From positions 15,582,130 to 15,646,129 of the forward strand of contig NC_084475.1 of assembly GCF_027409185.1 (NCBI RefSeq): a stretch of DNA of 64,000 bases, written 5' to 3'. Position 1 is the stretch's first letter; each line of letters starts with the position of its first letter. Under the pieces are notes generated by a model that did no database searches, was not told where the DNA came from, and worked only from the letters and a program-made list of their open reading frames with translations. The position numbers were made by a program, and so were the translations under genes. Shown in pieces: positions 1-13,557 of this stretch. The DNA comes from Cynocephalus volans. Its lineage: Eukaryota > Chordata > Mammalia > Dermoptera > Cynocephalidae.

Positions 1-3000
1 AGTGAGGAGGGAAAATTAACGAGAAGCAACAAGTCTTGGGGGCAGCAGGGACTTCACAGACTGGGGGACTCTTGGGGACAGTGCTGCACACTTCCAGGGG
101 ACCACTCGTTTTCTATATCGAGAGTGCCTGCAGAGTGCAGGTGAGTGCTGCAGGGTCGGAGAGGAGCACGGGTGAGTGGGAAAGGTGGTCCCGTGGGATG
201 CTGGGCAGGAACTTTGGCAATAAGTGAGCGTCTCTGAGCCATCTAGAAACAGAGCAGGACCCTTGGCCCAGCAAGCAGGCAGCCTTGTGGGGGTTCTCTT
301 CTCTGGGTGATAGCCACCCCCCAGCATGGCTCACATGAGTTAGGCCTCAGCCTAGTGCAGTCAGGAGGAGATTCCTGGGTACCTCTGTGACAGGATGGTG
401 GCTGTGTGGGCACTCACTGCGACCACCAGGAAAGCCCATCTTCTTTCCTCTCCTCTCCTCCCTCCCCACGTGCCTCTTGCCAGCTGCTCCCTATTCAGTT
501 CTGGGGGCTCCAGAGAGGTCGGGTGCATTTTGCCTTTGGCCCTTCCCTCCCCCTTGGCATGGAAAGGTGCCGTCACAACCAGGTGACCACTGTGGGGCAG
601 CATGTGGAGCCATATGACCCGTGTGACCTGCCACCACCAGGGGCTTGACTTGGAGGAGTGGTGGGGTCTGTCTTCAGCCAGAGTGTGGTTTTGAGCCTCT
701 GGGGGATGCACCCCAGGGTCCATTTGGTCCCCACATGTGCTGAGCCCTCTGCCCCTAGAGATCAGGTCTCCGGGAAGAATGGATTTCCTCCCCACTCCCC
801 ACAGTATATGTCCCCACTTCCCAAGCAGGCACGGTGACTGCGCTCAGATTGGAATGACTGACTCTAAAGGATTAGCTTGTCTCTTCCTTTCCAAGGAAAT
901 CAATAATACAGAGACAGGTCTGTGTTTTTATTTCTTTTTTTTCCTAGGGAGCTGTCTGTATCCCTTGTACCAGGAACAGCTTCTTGTTTGGTATGCTTTC
1001 CATCCACATGCCACCCCCGCCCTTTTTCAATGAGACTCAGGTCACCTGTCACTCACTCTGACACTGTGGCTTGTCTTGCCAGCTCCTGCCCAGGGACCCC
1101 AGGAGCCCCCACCACCCTCCCGTCACTCACCACTGCTGCCACCCCTATACCTGCCCATCTGTCCAGCGTTGCTCCAGACCGGCCCCCCACCTTTCCAAGA
1201 AGACCTGGGTGACCCCCGCCCCACCCAAACTACACTGACTGCCTCCCCTTCCCTCACCCCAGCACCTCTGGGTGTTTGGGCCAAACTTCCTCCCGCTCGG
1301 TGAGAGGATTGTTTTTATTTTATTTTTAATACAGCTCTCAGGGACATGGGTTCTGTCGATTGGCATTAAGCCTGCCATCCATCACACCCCACGTCCTGCC
1401 TCTGCCGTTGCTGATACCTAACACATCAGCTTAGAGGGTGATGCTTGGTCCCCCATGCCTCCGTCTCCATGGTCTTAGTAAAGATACCAGGTTGTGGGAC
1501 TCTGGATCACACAGCACTAGGGAGTGGTCTCTTCTGGGTAGTCCCTACTGCTGCCCTTCTGCCCCCCAGCCTCAGAAACTACTCATTGGCATTGGTCAGG
1601 GTCCAGAAGGGTGAATGGAACTTCCATTCCAGCTCCTGAGCCAGGTGAGCTGCTATACCCCCTTCCCACCCTGGCAGTTTGGGTGTCTCTCTAGTCCTGT
1701 TAGAATGTACCACACTTCCTTACACCCATCCCCGTTGTCTAGAAAGTAACAACCACTGGCCCAAAGCAAGCCGACTTTACTGCTGGGCCCATGGGAAAAA
1801 TGGTAGTGGAACTTACCTGGTTGCTCATCCTTCCCCAATTCACCCAGGGAAGTGAACTGAGATGGGAGAAATGATCTGTGAGCCGTAACCTTGCCACCGA
1901 CACACAGACCAGCATACTTGACTCTCAGAAACCCCATCATATGAAAATCCAAGTGGGTAAAACAGACTAGGGGTAATTATTTGCTACAAAGCAATTCCTT
2001 ACTTTACAGCAGGACTCACTGCTGGTTTCTCTTAAGTAGTTAGTTTTCATAGAAATGTTATTCTATGAAAATTAAGGATTTATAAATAGAATTTTAGGAG
2101 TCTATCTCTTGTGCAGAGGGGGGTATCCATGTATTCATGTGCAAAAGTGCAGAAACCCAAAGCCCTGTTTATGTAGCTGGAGATACAGGAGATGCAGGGT
2201 TGGGGTAGCCATCAAAAGCAGCCCACTTAGAAGAAATAACCTGACACCCCCTCCTCTCTACCCCCTTACACATCCCTAAGCTGGGAAAGCTTTGAGGAGC
2301 TTGTTAAGTGTATAACCACAGCCCACACTCATGCACAGGCCAATTTGATTGGGAAATTTCCAAATAGGTCTCCATGGGGAGCGTTCACCCCTGCTAGGGA
2401 CCTTCTGCCTTGTGCTTTTTCAGGACCATTTTTATACACACTTCACACTGATCCCAGGCAGACCCTGAGCTTGAGGCTTGAGCCCTCCTTGTTTGGAGCT
2501 CCTTGGAGCGCAATCGGGGACAAAATTCTGGAGCACCTCCCTTCCCATGCCACCTGGCTGATACTGGCCACCAACCTGTGTATGCATTTCCAGTCATTCC
2601 CCCAAGTTCTTCCACATTCTGTATCTCTGTGCTTCCAAAACTCCATTTCTGGGCAAAGAGCTAAAAATGACTTTATATTATTTAAGGAAGTATCCCAGTT
2701 GTTGATTCCAGATCCCCACACTTTTTTTTTTGCTTTTTGCTTCATTTCACCAAAAAAAAAGTACAGAAAAAACTATGGTCTACAGAATCTAGCAGTTAGT
2801 TTTATAGTAATATAGAATGTCCTTAAATTAGTTTTAGAGTAATATGGAATGTCCGTCAATATTTTGTGCTAACTAGAGTGAAAACCATGTATGCCAAACT
2901 ACCTCCCTCTCTGTGTCTGCTCCTTCTGTCCTTTATATCGCTCCAGGGCACCTGTGCTTTTTGTGAGGCTTTGCCTCTCCCTAAACAATTGATGCTCGCT

Positions 3001-3756
3001 CTGTTACAGGGTGCATATTATAAGCAGAACCTGGTGTCTCTATAAATAGTGCCCCAGGGCCCTGGCAGTAATTGTTTAATTAAATAAAGCACTCACTCTA
3101 AAGTAATAACTGAGCTCCTCCATGTCACTGATGTCCCAGCCAGCAGCACTGGCTTGCACACTGGCTCAAAAGCAAAACCTGCGTGCACAGAAGAAATATG
3201 TGAGCGTGCGTTCTCCAGCGCACCCCAGCCTGAGGAGAAAGAAAGAGCCCCAGACCCCAGAGGGCTAACAAACAGCAGAAAGACGCACGGACATGGGCAT
3301 GATGGGTGCTACGCAGAATGGAACAGTTAGGGAGCATAGTAATGACGACATCTGATTAGTTAGCATGAGCTTGGGATGTCTGCGGATTAGCTGAGTAGAC
3401 CTTAGTACTAAAACTTACTACGTTTTAGTAAGCTTAAAGGGAGGTGCCGTGAGCATGAATCTACAAGGGTCACAGGCCACCACAGGGCATGTTTAGTTGG
3501 GTTATGGCAAGAACTCCCTCTTCCATGGGTTGAGACATTCCCTGAAAACCTTGATGGGAAGAGAGTGCAGGGCTTGGTGTGGGGTGCTGAAGGGGCTGGA
3601 TGGCCCCTCGCGTCTACATCTGCGAATGTTCTGTTCAAGCAGTGCTGGTGCCTCCCCCACTCCCGCAGGGGACTGTGCTTCACCTGAGAGGCAAGTGAAT
3701 GGTCTCTAGGAAGACTCCCAGCTTCTTCCCGTCCCCCAGATCAGGAACAAGAGCCT

Positions 3757-3960
3757 CAACTGTGTTTCTCAAAGTCTGGTTCTCGGATCACCAGCTCAGG
3801 AATGCCTTCAGGCCCTTGTTAAAAATACAGATTCCTGGGTCCCAAGCCAGGCCTACTGTAGCAGATTCTATGGCTGCGAAGCCCAGGAATCTGCATTTTC
3901 AAACAGTTCTGAGGATGATTCTCTGTGCTGTCCCCTTTGATAAATCCTCCTGGCTGAGGA
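3757..3960. mobile_element. MER5/MER20-like hAT fragment
   Basis: It contains tttctcaaagtctggt, cttgttaaaaatacagattc, ctgggtcccaagccaggc and aggaatctgcatttt, the order seen in non-autonomous hAT-Charlie MER elements. The ends are diverged. Confidence 0.55.
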
Positions 3961-5779
3961 CCTCTCCCGGTGGTAAGTGGCCTTGCCAGCTCCCAGCCTC
4001 CCGGGAAGAGACCTGCTCTGGTCTCCTTAGAACTGCTTCCCAAGGCACTGCCATGGGGGCAGTGGCAGGGACTTCCTGTGCTTGCCTCTCTGGGGAAAGG
4101 AAGGTTCCAGACCATCCACACGTCTCCATCCGGGTGCCACAGTGACATCCTGGAGTCACCGCCCAAAGCACTTCTGGGCAGACAGGTAGCAGCATTTCCT
4201 GCTCTCATCAGGAGTGTCCACAAGAGAGAACGTGCCAGTGGCTGCTTGGTTACCTGGGGCTGACAGGCACCTCCCATGTCCCTAGTGAATGGTGCTCTCA
4301 GCTTCCCATGTAGTTTCCTCTGAAGCCATTGGTGGGGGGCTCCAAACCGCACAGTGTTCCCTCTCCCCATGGGAGCATCTCACTCTGACCACCAACTAGG
4401 TAGGAAGCTGGGGGTCATTTCTTACACCCTGTTCGACAGAGCTCATTAATCAGCAGCTTGACGCACTGTCTCCCTCCTTCCCCGCCTCCAAGGTTACTCA
4501 GCTCTGGTCTATTTCGAGGTCAGACGTCAGCAGGGAGGAGTGGAGCTGCTTGTCCTGTGTGCGGCTCCTCTCTGCAGGGCCCCGTGCTCTGGGCACCTGA
4601 CTTCCCTCCCTTCCTCCTTCCAGCACAGAGCGTTCCCAACACCATCGCTGTTCCTGCTCAGAGAGCATGGCATGAGGGAGAGAAGGTGCCAGAAGCACCT
4701 CGTGTGATCATGTGGTGCCTTGCACTGAGCGCTGCACAGACACCAGGCAGTCGAGGCAGCAGGGGCTGTGGCCCTACCTCCTTGTGTTCCTGGGGCAGGG
4801 GTTGAGGGCAAGACTCCAGGCAACAAAAGCAGTCAGGGTCCAGCTGGGCACTGGTGACATCCAGGGACATGTGCATCACCCACCCCAGGATGGATCTGAG
4901 CAGATTAATTCCTGACAGAATCAGGTGGTTGGGGATGTGGGTGCTTTTACTCAAGGGAGCCGAGGGGCTGGACTGATGGCCCATAGGATCCCCATCCCTC
5001 TATCACTCACCACACAGCCCACCTGTTCCTCTCACATCCTCTTGTTCTTAGGACCTGTAAGGACCAAGATGAACTCTAACCTGACCCCTACAGTGGCTTC
5101 CTGGCCTCCATTGATGATGTGGCCAAGCAAGACATGCCCCAGCTCTCTCATTTGTGAGAGAGCTTATCATCTAACCTGTTCCCAGCCTTAGCAGGCATGG
5201 TCCTGGGGACAAACAGTGCCATGTACCCACCCTCCCCACTTCCTTGACATCCAACATAAATAAACAAGACAAAGAGCTGGTTTTGTGGAGAAATTTCAAA
5301 AGCTACAAAGTGAGAGCCACTAAACCGAGGCCGTGGTGCCTGGAGAAGTTGCAGTCTTTGCATCTGTGAACTCAGCCTAGGAGAGCTGGGAAGAGAGCCG
5401 TGACGTTCTCTCCTGGAGCTTTCAACTCTGCCACCCTTTCCGAAAGCCCTGCCTGTGATCCCTGTGTTCTTGTCAGAGGGAGTTTTCCTGGAGCCTGCCC
5501 AAGACAAGGGCACATCTCAGGATCCCTGGGAGGGCCTGGGACAGCATTTTCACTTTCAAACATCATCAGGTTAGATCAGAGAGGAGTCCCACCCCTGGGT
5601 CCCTGGGCTAGTAGGACAGGCTTGGGGCCAGGGCAGACGTGCTTCTTCATGAAGGAGGGGCTTGTCACGGCACCTCCCTGTAGTCCAGGCCTGGCCCTCT
5701 TGCAGCCTGAGGATTGCCCCAAGGTCATGGAGATATTCTGTCTCTGTTATTTCAGTCTTTCAACCCTGATCCTAGGTAA

Positions 5780-6215
5780 ATCTGACTGCCATTTCCCTGC
5801 TTAAAACTCCTTGGAGGCTCCTTTCCATAAGGCAAAGTCTAAACTTCCCCTGGGATAGTCTGCCCCAGTCTCCTGGACCTTCTCTCCCACCACTGCCCCT
5901 CCCTCACTGGTGGGTGTCGGCCAGAGATGCTGGGAACTTTCTTGGCCCAGGCCCTGGGCACACCTTTTCCTCACTTCACAGTCCAACAAGCCATCCCTTA
6001 TTCAGCGCTGAGCTCAGGGTCCCTTCCTCCAAACACCTTCTGGGGCCCACACCTCCTCTTCCCCCACCTCCCGCCAGGGCATTAGTTGGACCTTTGTAAT
6101 TATTTAGTCACTTGGCCTCATTGTGAGCTCCTCGAGGGCAGGGGCTGTGTCTCACTCACATTTATGTCCAGAGCCTGCACTGGGCCTCATACAGAGTGGT
6201 TTCTCCGGGAACATT
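5780..6215 (+). repeat. L2 LINE fragment
   Basis: Runs from cttaaaactccttggaggct through ggcaaagtctaaacttcccc to the L2 tail gagctcctcgagggcagggg and tgtgtctcactcacattt. Confidence 0.65.
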
Positions 6216-7162
6216 TAAGTGACGGAAGCCACTTTGAGGTGGGCTGCCACTGCCGAACATGTGGACAGGCATCAGCACAGATCCCTCCCTTGGCCCTTGG
6301 ACCCATTGACGGCCAGGGCTCACCCCAGCTAACAGCCATGCTCTGGCCAGATAATCTCCACACATAGCTGGTCCCTCCTTCTCTGAGGAGCAGATCATCC
6401 CCTGGCCATCGCCACCAGGACAGAAGCTACCCCTTACCAAGGGCTAGGCACTCCTGTCTTTGGGGGGCTGAGGTAGAGGGGAGCTGTGGGAAGCTGTGCA
6501 CGTGCTGGGAAGCTGTGGACAGCTCACCACCCTCTCTTTCTCTGCCACCTCCTCTTTGCACTTGAAAGGTCAGCAGTGAAGTATTAGAAAAGGTGCCAGC
6601 TCCAAAGTCAGGTCTGTTCCTCCAGGCAGAGCGCCTCCCATCACCCCCCAACACCCACAGCCTCGCATGCACATTCACCCTCTCCCACCCCAGTTGCTCA
6701 CATAATGTTCTTTTAAAGCCTCTAGTTCAAGGTCACACCTCCTGGTCTTTTCACTTGGACATCCAAATGCTGGACTCCATCTCTCCATCATGCTTGCAAA
6801 GAGCTGGGCTGTGCTTTGTAAACCCTGAGGGCTTACAACCATTAAGTGAATGACTGGGTTTTCCACAATGTTTATCTTCTCCCCCAAACCACAAGGGTTG
6901 CAGTTCTGGCATCAAATACTTGGAAGGCTGCCCACCACCGGGTACCATCTGGCTTTTCAGCTGAGAAGGGGATCACACAGGTGCACAGGCTTGTCCTCCA
7001 ATGAGAGGGTGAGGGAAGCAGCAGCCATGCCAGGCTGACGACGCTGGCCAGCCCAGCCCTCTTCCCCAGGGGAGCCAGCCTCAAAGGAGGACGGGAGGGC
7101 GTGGGGGAAGAGGTGACCCGTTCTCTAAGGCATAGTCAAGGAAGGCTGTATGTGCTCTAAAG

Positions 7163-7368
7163 AAGGAATGGGCTTTGGACATAGATGACTGACCTGGGTT
7201 CTAATCCCCGCTGTGTCCAAGTAGTTGTGAAATTTTGGACAAATTATTTAATGCCTCTCAGCCTCAGTTTTCTAAAGTGGAGACAATAACCAGCTCTCAG
7301 GGTGTGAGGATTAAGAAGAGATCTCATATGGAAGCTGTGGGCCTGTCTGGGCACTCAGATGGTGCTCA
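7163..7368 (+). repeat. MIR SINE
   Basis: Near-complete MIR: gacctgggttctaatccccg, ttggacaaattatttaatgc, ctcagcctcagttttctaaa and ggtgtgaggattaag. Confidence 0.8.
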
Positions 7369-9954
7369 GTGTGGCTCTCTGCCTGTTCTCTGAGCCTCTC
7401 TCTTCCCTGCCTTTTCTGGAGCGATGGACATCAGGCCCAGAGGGAGTCTCGGGAAGCTTGGAGAGCTGGGGGAAGGCCCTGGGTATACAGGAGTGTCCTG
7501 TTTGGGGCAGAGTTCTTCCTGCTTGCCAACAGCTTCCCCATGGAATGCAATCCCTGTACCATCTCCCAGGTGGAGGCTTGGATATGGTTGGGGGAATGTT
7601 ACCTGTACCAGGTGTATGCAACTTGTCCTGACTCCAAAGGTCGGGTCAGGAAGAGATTGGGACAGGATGATGGAGTCAGCTGCCCAGGGGTGTGGCGTGC
7701 AGACACAGTGCACAGACGGTTTCCCTGTGGTGCATATCAGGCTGTCCCCCTGGTGCTACAGGAGCCCTCCCATGGGTGGTGATGCTGGGGTCCCTCTGGA
7801 TAGCTCCTCCCACACCTAGGTGCCTAGGTGAGCATCACTCAGCGTGATAAGAGAAGTTTGGGGTGAGTTTCTTGGCATTTCTTTCTCACCATCTAGGAGT
7901 TAGGGAGAAGATATGCTCATTTTTTTGCCACCCAGAGCTCCCATAAAGATAGGTTGCAAACCTCAGGTCCCTAACTAAGAAATTCAGTGTGTCATATAAG
8001 TAGTGCCAAGTAGGGGGTGTTCAGAAAAGGTGGTACAGGAAAGGAAGTTTTATGGTTCTTTCTTAGATTTGTTTCTAGTTGCCTTGAAAAGGAAGCAGAG
8101 GAAGGGACCAGGGGGTGATTTCAACAATCAAACAAAGGCAGCTTTTTAGTGGGTGCATTTGGGGAGTAGAACCGCCTTCCAGGTGCCTCTGGTTGTCTCC
8201 TTGCTGACAGGGCTGAATCTCCAAGGAGGCAGAACAGCATCCCAGGCTCCTGAGGTGTCGTCAAGTGCCCCAGCAGCCCTGAGCTGTCCTGGCAGTCTCC
8301 CCTCCCTCCCTGGAGTCCTGGGAAGTCCACATCACAGCTGCTGTGTGCTGCCAGCCTCCTAGACGCAGTTGCTTCCTTGGCTCTGTGCAGGAGGCTCTCA
8401 CGTGTTCTCTTCCGTGAGGACCCCTTCCCAGCCACACATAGCCTGAATTTGCATCCTGGGAGCTGTCGGCATGCGGGGGGCACTCAGGAGCCCAGCCCCA
8501 GGCCCACAGGACACCATCTCATAAGAGAAGCTGCCCCTTTCTTGGCTTCTCCCTGAAATCATTCTCCCAGGCTCCCTCGTGTCAGGGTCACGTAGAGTTT
8601 TCACCAGGACTTCAGCCCAGATTGTTCAGGCATTACCTCACTGGCCAGTCTGCGTCTGTACCAAGTATCCCAAGAAGGTGCCCAAAGTTCATCATCATCA
8701 GTTAACCAGACAGAGGGACAGGTCTTTCCTCCTGACTGGCTCCTGGTTGCTGAAATCCTGCCAGGGCTTTGGTTCCTTCCTCTGTCCCACAGCTCAGCAG
8801 CCGCGTTAGAACTCCCTGCTGCAGTCTTCACCTTTTGGCCATTGCTGCCACTGCTGGGAGGTGTGGCATCCTCCAGTAGGGACAGGCATCCTTAATGAGA
8901 GCTGCAGGTGGCACGTCACTCCACTTGCTCACGCAGAATGGGGCTGAATGGTTTGGCTGGAGCAGACGTGGTTTTCTGCTGAAGGATGTGGTGAGATGAT
9001 ACCAAGATTTGTAGAGTTGACTTCTAATGCTCAGGAAACACATATTTGCTTAGAGTAATCTAGGCATCTAGTCCCTTTCATCTTTAGCCATTGTCTCAAT
9101 CCTTCAGTCTTTCAGGCCATTCAGACATTTCCCCAGTACCTTCTAGGTGAGCGGTGAGTTGGGGGCGGAGCCAGGGACAATGCACCGTGGCAACTTGCTT
9201 CAAACAGCACAGACTGGCAGACGTTGGGCAAACACCTGTCTCTTCTGTAGAGTGGATGAGTGTGCTAAAGGGGTGTCCCAGCCTCTCCCCATGACGCATT
9301 CTGCACCAGGTAGACGGTGTTTGAGGGTTGGCAGGGGAAGATTGGCAGCATCTCTATCCTGGTCAAGTTGGTGTATAAAGCCCGGCAGCCTGTTCCAGCA
9401 CAAGTCCCCTCTCCTACAACAAGACTTTTGTTCTCTGAGTAGCCCATCCCTGGGCTAGTCTTCAGGAAGGTGGCTGCCTGTCTTCTGCCCTGGGGGAGGT
9501 CCTCTCTGAAAGCTCATTCTTAATTTGCTGTGAAAGCAGAGTCCTCCTGCAGAATTCAGATGACCTCCTCCAGATGGCATGATGCCTGTCATTGTAGAGT
9601 TTTGGCAAAGAAGCTGTGGCATCAGTTCATTGGATTTGGTGCACATACACGTGCTGCTGACCCGGTTTCTGACACGGCACCTGTTCTCTTTTTCTGGCTG
9701 TCATCTTCTGCGTGGTGACTGATCCTTCGTATTTGTCTGGGAAGAACTTGAACTTGCCTAAAAAAGCATTTGGACCATTGCTGAACTTGGGCGGAGGTGA
9801 TGGAAGTAAAATAAGAATAGTGTTGACCTGACATTCTTTAGATAGGGGTCTGTGCTTGGCTTCAGTAGTGCCCTATTTGAGGGGTTGCAGGACAGATGGG
9901 GTGTGGTAACGTGGGTGTGTGCTGATACTTTGTGGGGTCAGGCAGCCAGGACTA

Positions 9955-10115
9955 ACATCTGTTGAATATCTTTTGTGCACATGTAACGTGCTTTGAGAAG
10001 TTCAGTAGCTCACCAGGGTCTCACAGTTAGCAGGGACAACATCAGGACGCAGATCCACACCCTATCCATGTGACCCCGAAGCCTGCTGTTCTTCCATTGT
10101 TCTACACTGCCTCAG
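9955..10115 (-). repeat. MIR-type SINE
   Basis: Reverse-oriented MIR pattern: ttttgtgcacatgtaacgtg, caccagggtctcacagttag and tctacactgcctc. Confidence 0.5.
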
Positions 10116-10497
10116 AACTCACCTCCTTTTTGCAGATGAATCCCCAGATGACATAATTCAAGTTGGGAAAATAAAAACTCCCAAACCAAAGTGTTCACAG
10201 CTACTTGAGAAATAAAAATAGAATCCTTGAACATTTTCTCACTATACTTCAAGGATGTGTATAAAGTTCATTTCCCACTTTAGGGGTGGGTTCATATGGA
10301 GTTGCCATTAACCCCTATTAACTCTTAACCCCTAGTGCCCAATAAGAGCAATCTGGGCATTTGTTTCCTTTCTCGCTTGAAATGACCTCCAGGATCTGTC
10401 CAGAAAGCTCTGCTGTGCAATCATTGTGTTACTTTCTCCACCTGAGCTAGTGCCCCCAAACCTCATGCTCCAAGTCTGAGTTCTTCATAACCAGCTC

Positions 10498-10590
10498 CAT
10501 AGATCCCTGGGTGTTTAGGGTAATCAGCCCCACAGATCTCTGTGTGTTTAGGGTAATCTGCCCCATAGATGCCTGTGTGTTTAGGGTGGC
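10498..10590 (+). repeat. 33-bp minisatellite, about 2.8 copies
   Basis: Units start at 10,498, 10,531 and 10,564 (33 bp each, the last partial). The shared core is gtgtttagggtaat, preceded by agatcyctg. The units differ at only a few positions. Confidence 0.9.
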
Positions 10591-12039
10591 CCCATGCCAC
10601 CTTCCAGGACTTGTTGCTTTATGAGAAGTGCCTTTGACACCCCCGCTAAATTAACAGAGAAATCCAAGACCCCCCCAGTCCTAGAGCAAGCTGCCTTTTA
10701 TGTTGAAACTCCAGGAGCTGACAGGTAGAGTGAAGAGAAAGCCACTGACATGGGAATTCCTGGCTCTGGGAAACTCCATCTCACTACACTGCGGGAGCCA
10801 CAAACAAAAACCACTTATTTTAGAGGGATATAAATGAGTAGGCTCTTAGAGAACCGTCTATCTAGAGCTGAGCAGCCACTGCCTAGCTAGCATTCATAGT
10901 AGCCAGCAGGGCAGAGCGTTCCCTTCCTTCTGTTCCAAGCCTCGCCCCCGGCTCCGGGGATCTCCACGTCAGTTCTACCTGTGCTTCCCTGGCCACTGCT
11001 GGCTTCCTCGACCACTTGGCACTGGTCACCGTGGGATTCTACCCCTTTGTTCAAGACTAGGTTGGGAGGCAGGGCTGGGAGAGACCCTCCCTGGTGGGAT
11101 CAGCAGTCAGCTGATTGCTTCTCTTCCAGGGTGTTTTCTCGCTTGCACTTGTCACAGAGGGTAATTGGGATGCCACTCTGCTCCATGGGTTAGTTTTGGC
11201 ATGTAGTAGCTCAGAAGGTGCTCAGGACGTTTGTCCTGTCCTAAGATCATCACTTCAGCACTTCGTCCCTCCTGTCTTCTCTTTCCTCTGAGAAAGGTCT
11301 CCCCTCTATCCTCCTTCCCCTTTTTTGAGGGGAATGAAGTGGAACTAAGAGTGTTGTTGAATTTCATCAAGTTTAAGTTTTGATTAGAAGCTACAGTCTG
11401 CTCTGTCTCTTCCCAGCAAGAGAAGAGGTGATGACGAACAGGATTTAGGGTTTTAGTTTGTTTTGTATGAGTTCAGGTAGGTGGCCAGTTTGTGACTATT
11501 TGGAACTGTGAATCCACTGTCTCCAAAAAGTAGGTGTGAAAAGAATCACTCCTCTGAAGACCTTTGGGTTCTTTACTTTCTTCTAGAACATCAGCCTTTC
11601 TGGGGGCCACATGGATTGGTAGAGTGGTCACAGCCCACCAGGGTCCAAGCCCTCCCTTGTGGGGGTCCTGGGAGACTCCGCTGATGGCGAGGAGCCGAGT
11701 GCCCCAGGCTCTTCTCAGATGCGCTCTGTCTCCTTTGTGGAGGGTAATATTGTTCTCCCCTGAAGCCAGTAGGTAAACTCAGAGCAATGATGTTTTGATG
11801 TGATTTGCTTTTCCTAAATCAAAGCATGTTGATTTCTCAGCTGTTTTGGGAAGAGTTTTTCCCCTGCCACAGTGGACTGTTTTCAGGCAGAGCAGGAGTG
11901 CTTTTGCATACCTGCGTGCTGTTTGCTAGGAGGGATGCTGGATGTGCACGAGGCCAAGACTGGGGCTCCCTCTTTCCTCCCTCCAGGATGACACCTTCTA
12001 CTGGGAACCTCCCCCACCAGACTGAACATTTCTACAAAT

Positions 12040-12345
12040 ACTGAGCATCTCACATGTGCAGAGCCCTTCCCAGGTGAGGGACACAGCCCTTGCCCTCAGA
12101 GTGCTTATGCTCTGCGGAGAACACAGAACGAACCCATGAAAAAGGAGCAGTTCCAAACCTAGAATTAAGTCACATGGTTCTGACTGTATTTGGCAATTCA
12201 GTCAGGAGCCCCCGAGGAGGATTAAAATAACTTGCAGAGGAGATTGGCACTTGAGCAGGGCTCTAAAGGTGGCAGGAATAGGGAACATAAAGAGGGAAAT
12301 TCTTTGCCAGCAGGAGGATTCGGGAGAGTAAAGGTATGAGAGGGA
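12040..12345 (+). repeat. Ancient interspersed repeat (family uncertain)
   Basis: It has the recurring mammalian phrase order: short gagcatctcacatgtgcaga start, ccttgccctcagagtgctta, then aggagattggcacttgagca and aaattctttgccagcaggag. The same pattern recurs at 58,365. It could be an old L1M or L2-class fragment. Confidence 0.4.
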
Positions 12346-13454
12346 GAATTAGCTTGATGTGGGGACAGGAGGTGTCAGAGAGGGGAAACTGCCTTTTGCC
12401 CTGTGCAGGGCTTACAGCAGAAAGAGGGGTGGGGTCAAGAGATTTCCCTTCTCCCTCTGCTGCTGTCTTACTGCCACCAAACTCTCTAGTCCCTCCATCT
12501 TCTCATCAGTAAAACGAGGGCATCATCACCTGCCCTGGTGACCTCGCAGACGGGCATGAGAAGAAAATGAAACCATGTGTGTGAGCACTTCGCAGAGTGT
12601 GGGGAGTCTGCGGGTTGCAGGACCCAGAGATGTTGCAGCCTCTTAAATTAGGGTGTTTAATTCGGGAATAGCACCAAATTTAAATTTTTATTTTGTTTCT
12701 CTGATGAGCTAATATTCAGAGACATTTGGGGACAGGGAGGTAGGTATCAAACCACTTTACTTCTGTGCTCTGAGGTCGACACCCTCACTCACGCGTTCCT
12801 GTTTTGTACTGCTGCACAAAGGACTTAGTCTCGTTTTGTTATGAAATGGGGTTGAGTTGAGTTGGAGCCTTGCTCCTGTAAGTGCTGCATGTTGTAGGGT
12901 TAGAACCAGAGGAGACAGAGGCAGGCACTGGACACAGCTCGGCCTCAGCAGATCCACGTCAAGAGTTCCTTATTTAAAGATCTGCTTCATAAGTAGCACA
13001 GCATTTGTTTCTCCCGTTCCATAGCTGGGCGACTTACTGTTCGGTCTACTCCAAACCACTCCAGGAGAAGAGTGGGGGCTCCAGTTAGTGACTGAGCCCT
13101 CGGCGCCCACATGCCAGCCTACTCCAGCAGGCATGAGCATCAGTACTTCTGGGTCTCAGCAAAGCCACATCCCATCCAGGGAATCTCCAAGCACAGCCAC
13201 ACCAGCCCCCAAGATGCTACCAAGTCCCATCCCCACATCTTTCAGTCACTGATTCTGAAGAGTGCATTTCCTTCCTGTCTCCAGTGGATGAAAGGCTGGG
13301 GTTTAGATTGGGAGCTCTCTTCTGTCCTTGGATCTCATTTCTGGCAGAGGCTGGAGAAACGTGGCTTCTCCCTGCACCCCAGCCTTGATGTGCATACAAG
13401 ATTCTGCTCCATCCTGTGGGGGGCATCATGCTGAGCACTGTTGGGAGCGTTGCC

Positions 13455-13557
13455 CTGCCAGATTTTGGACTTCTGGTCTGGGAGAGAATAAACTTCCATG
13501 GTTTGAAGCCACCTAATTTGTGGTAACTTGTTACAGCAGCCACAGGAACCTAATACA
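13455..13557 (+). mobile_element. MLT1-like LTR 3' fragment
   Basis: A MaLR LTR end: gattttggacttctgg, agaataaacttcc, gaagccacctaatttgtgg, ttacagcagccacagg and aacctaatacag. The upstream part of the LTR is too diverged to bound. Confidence 0.6.
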
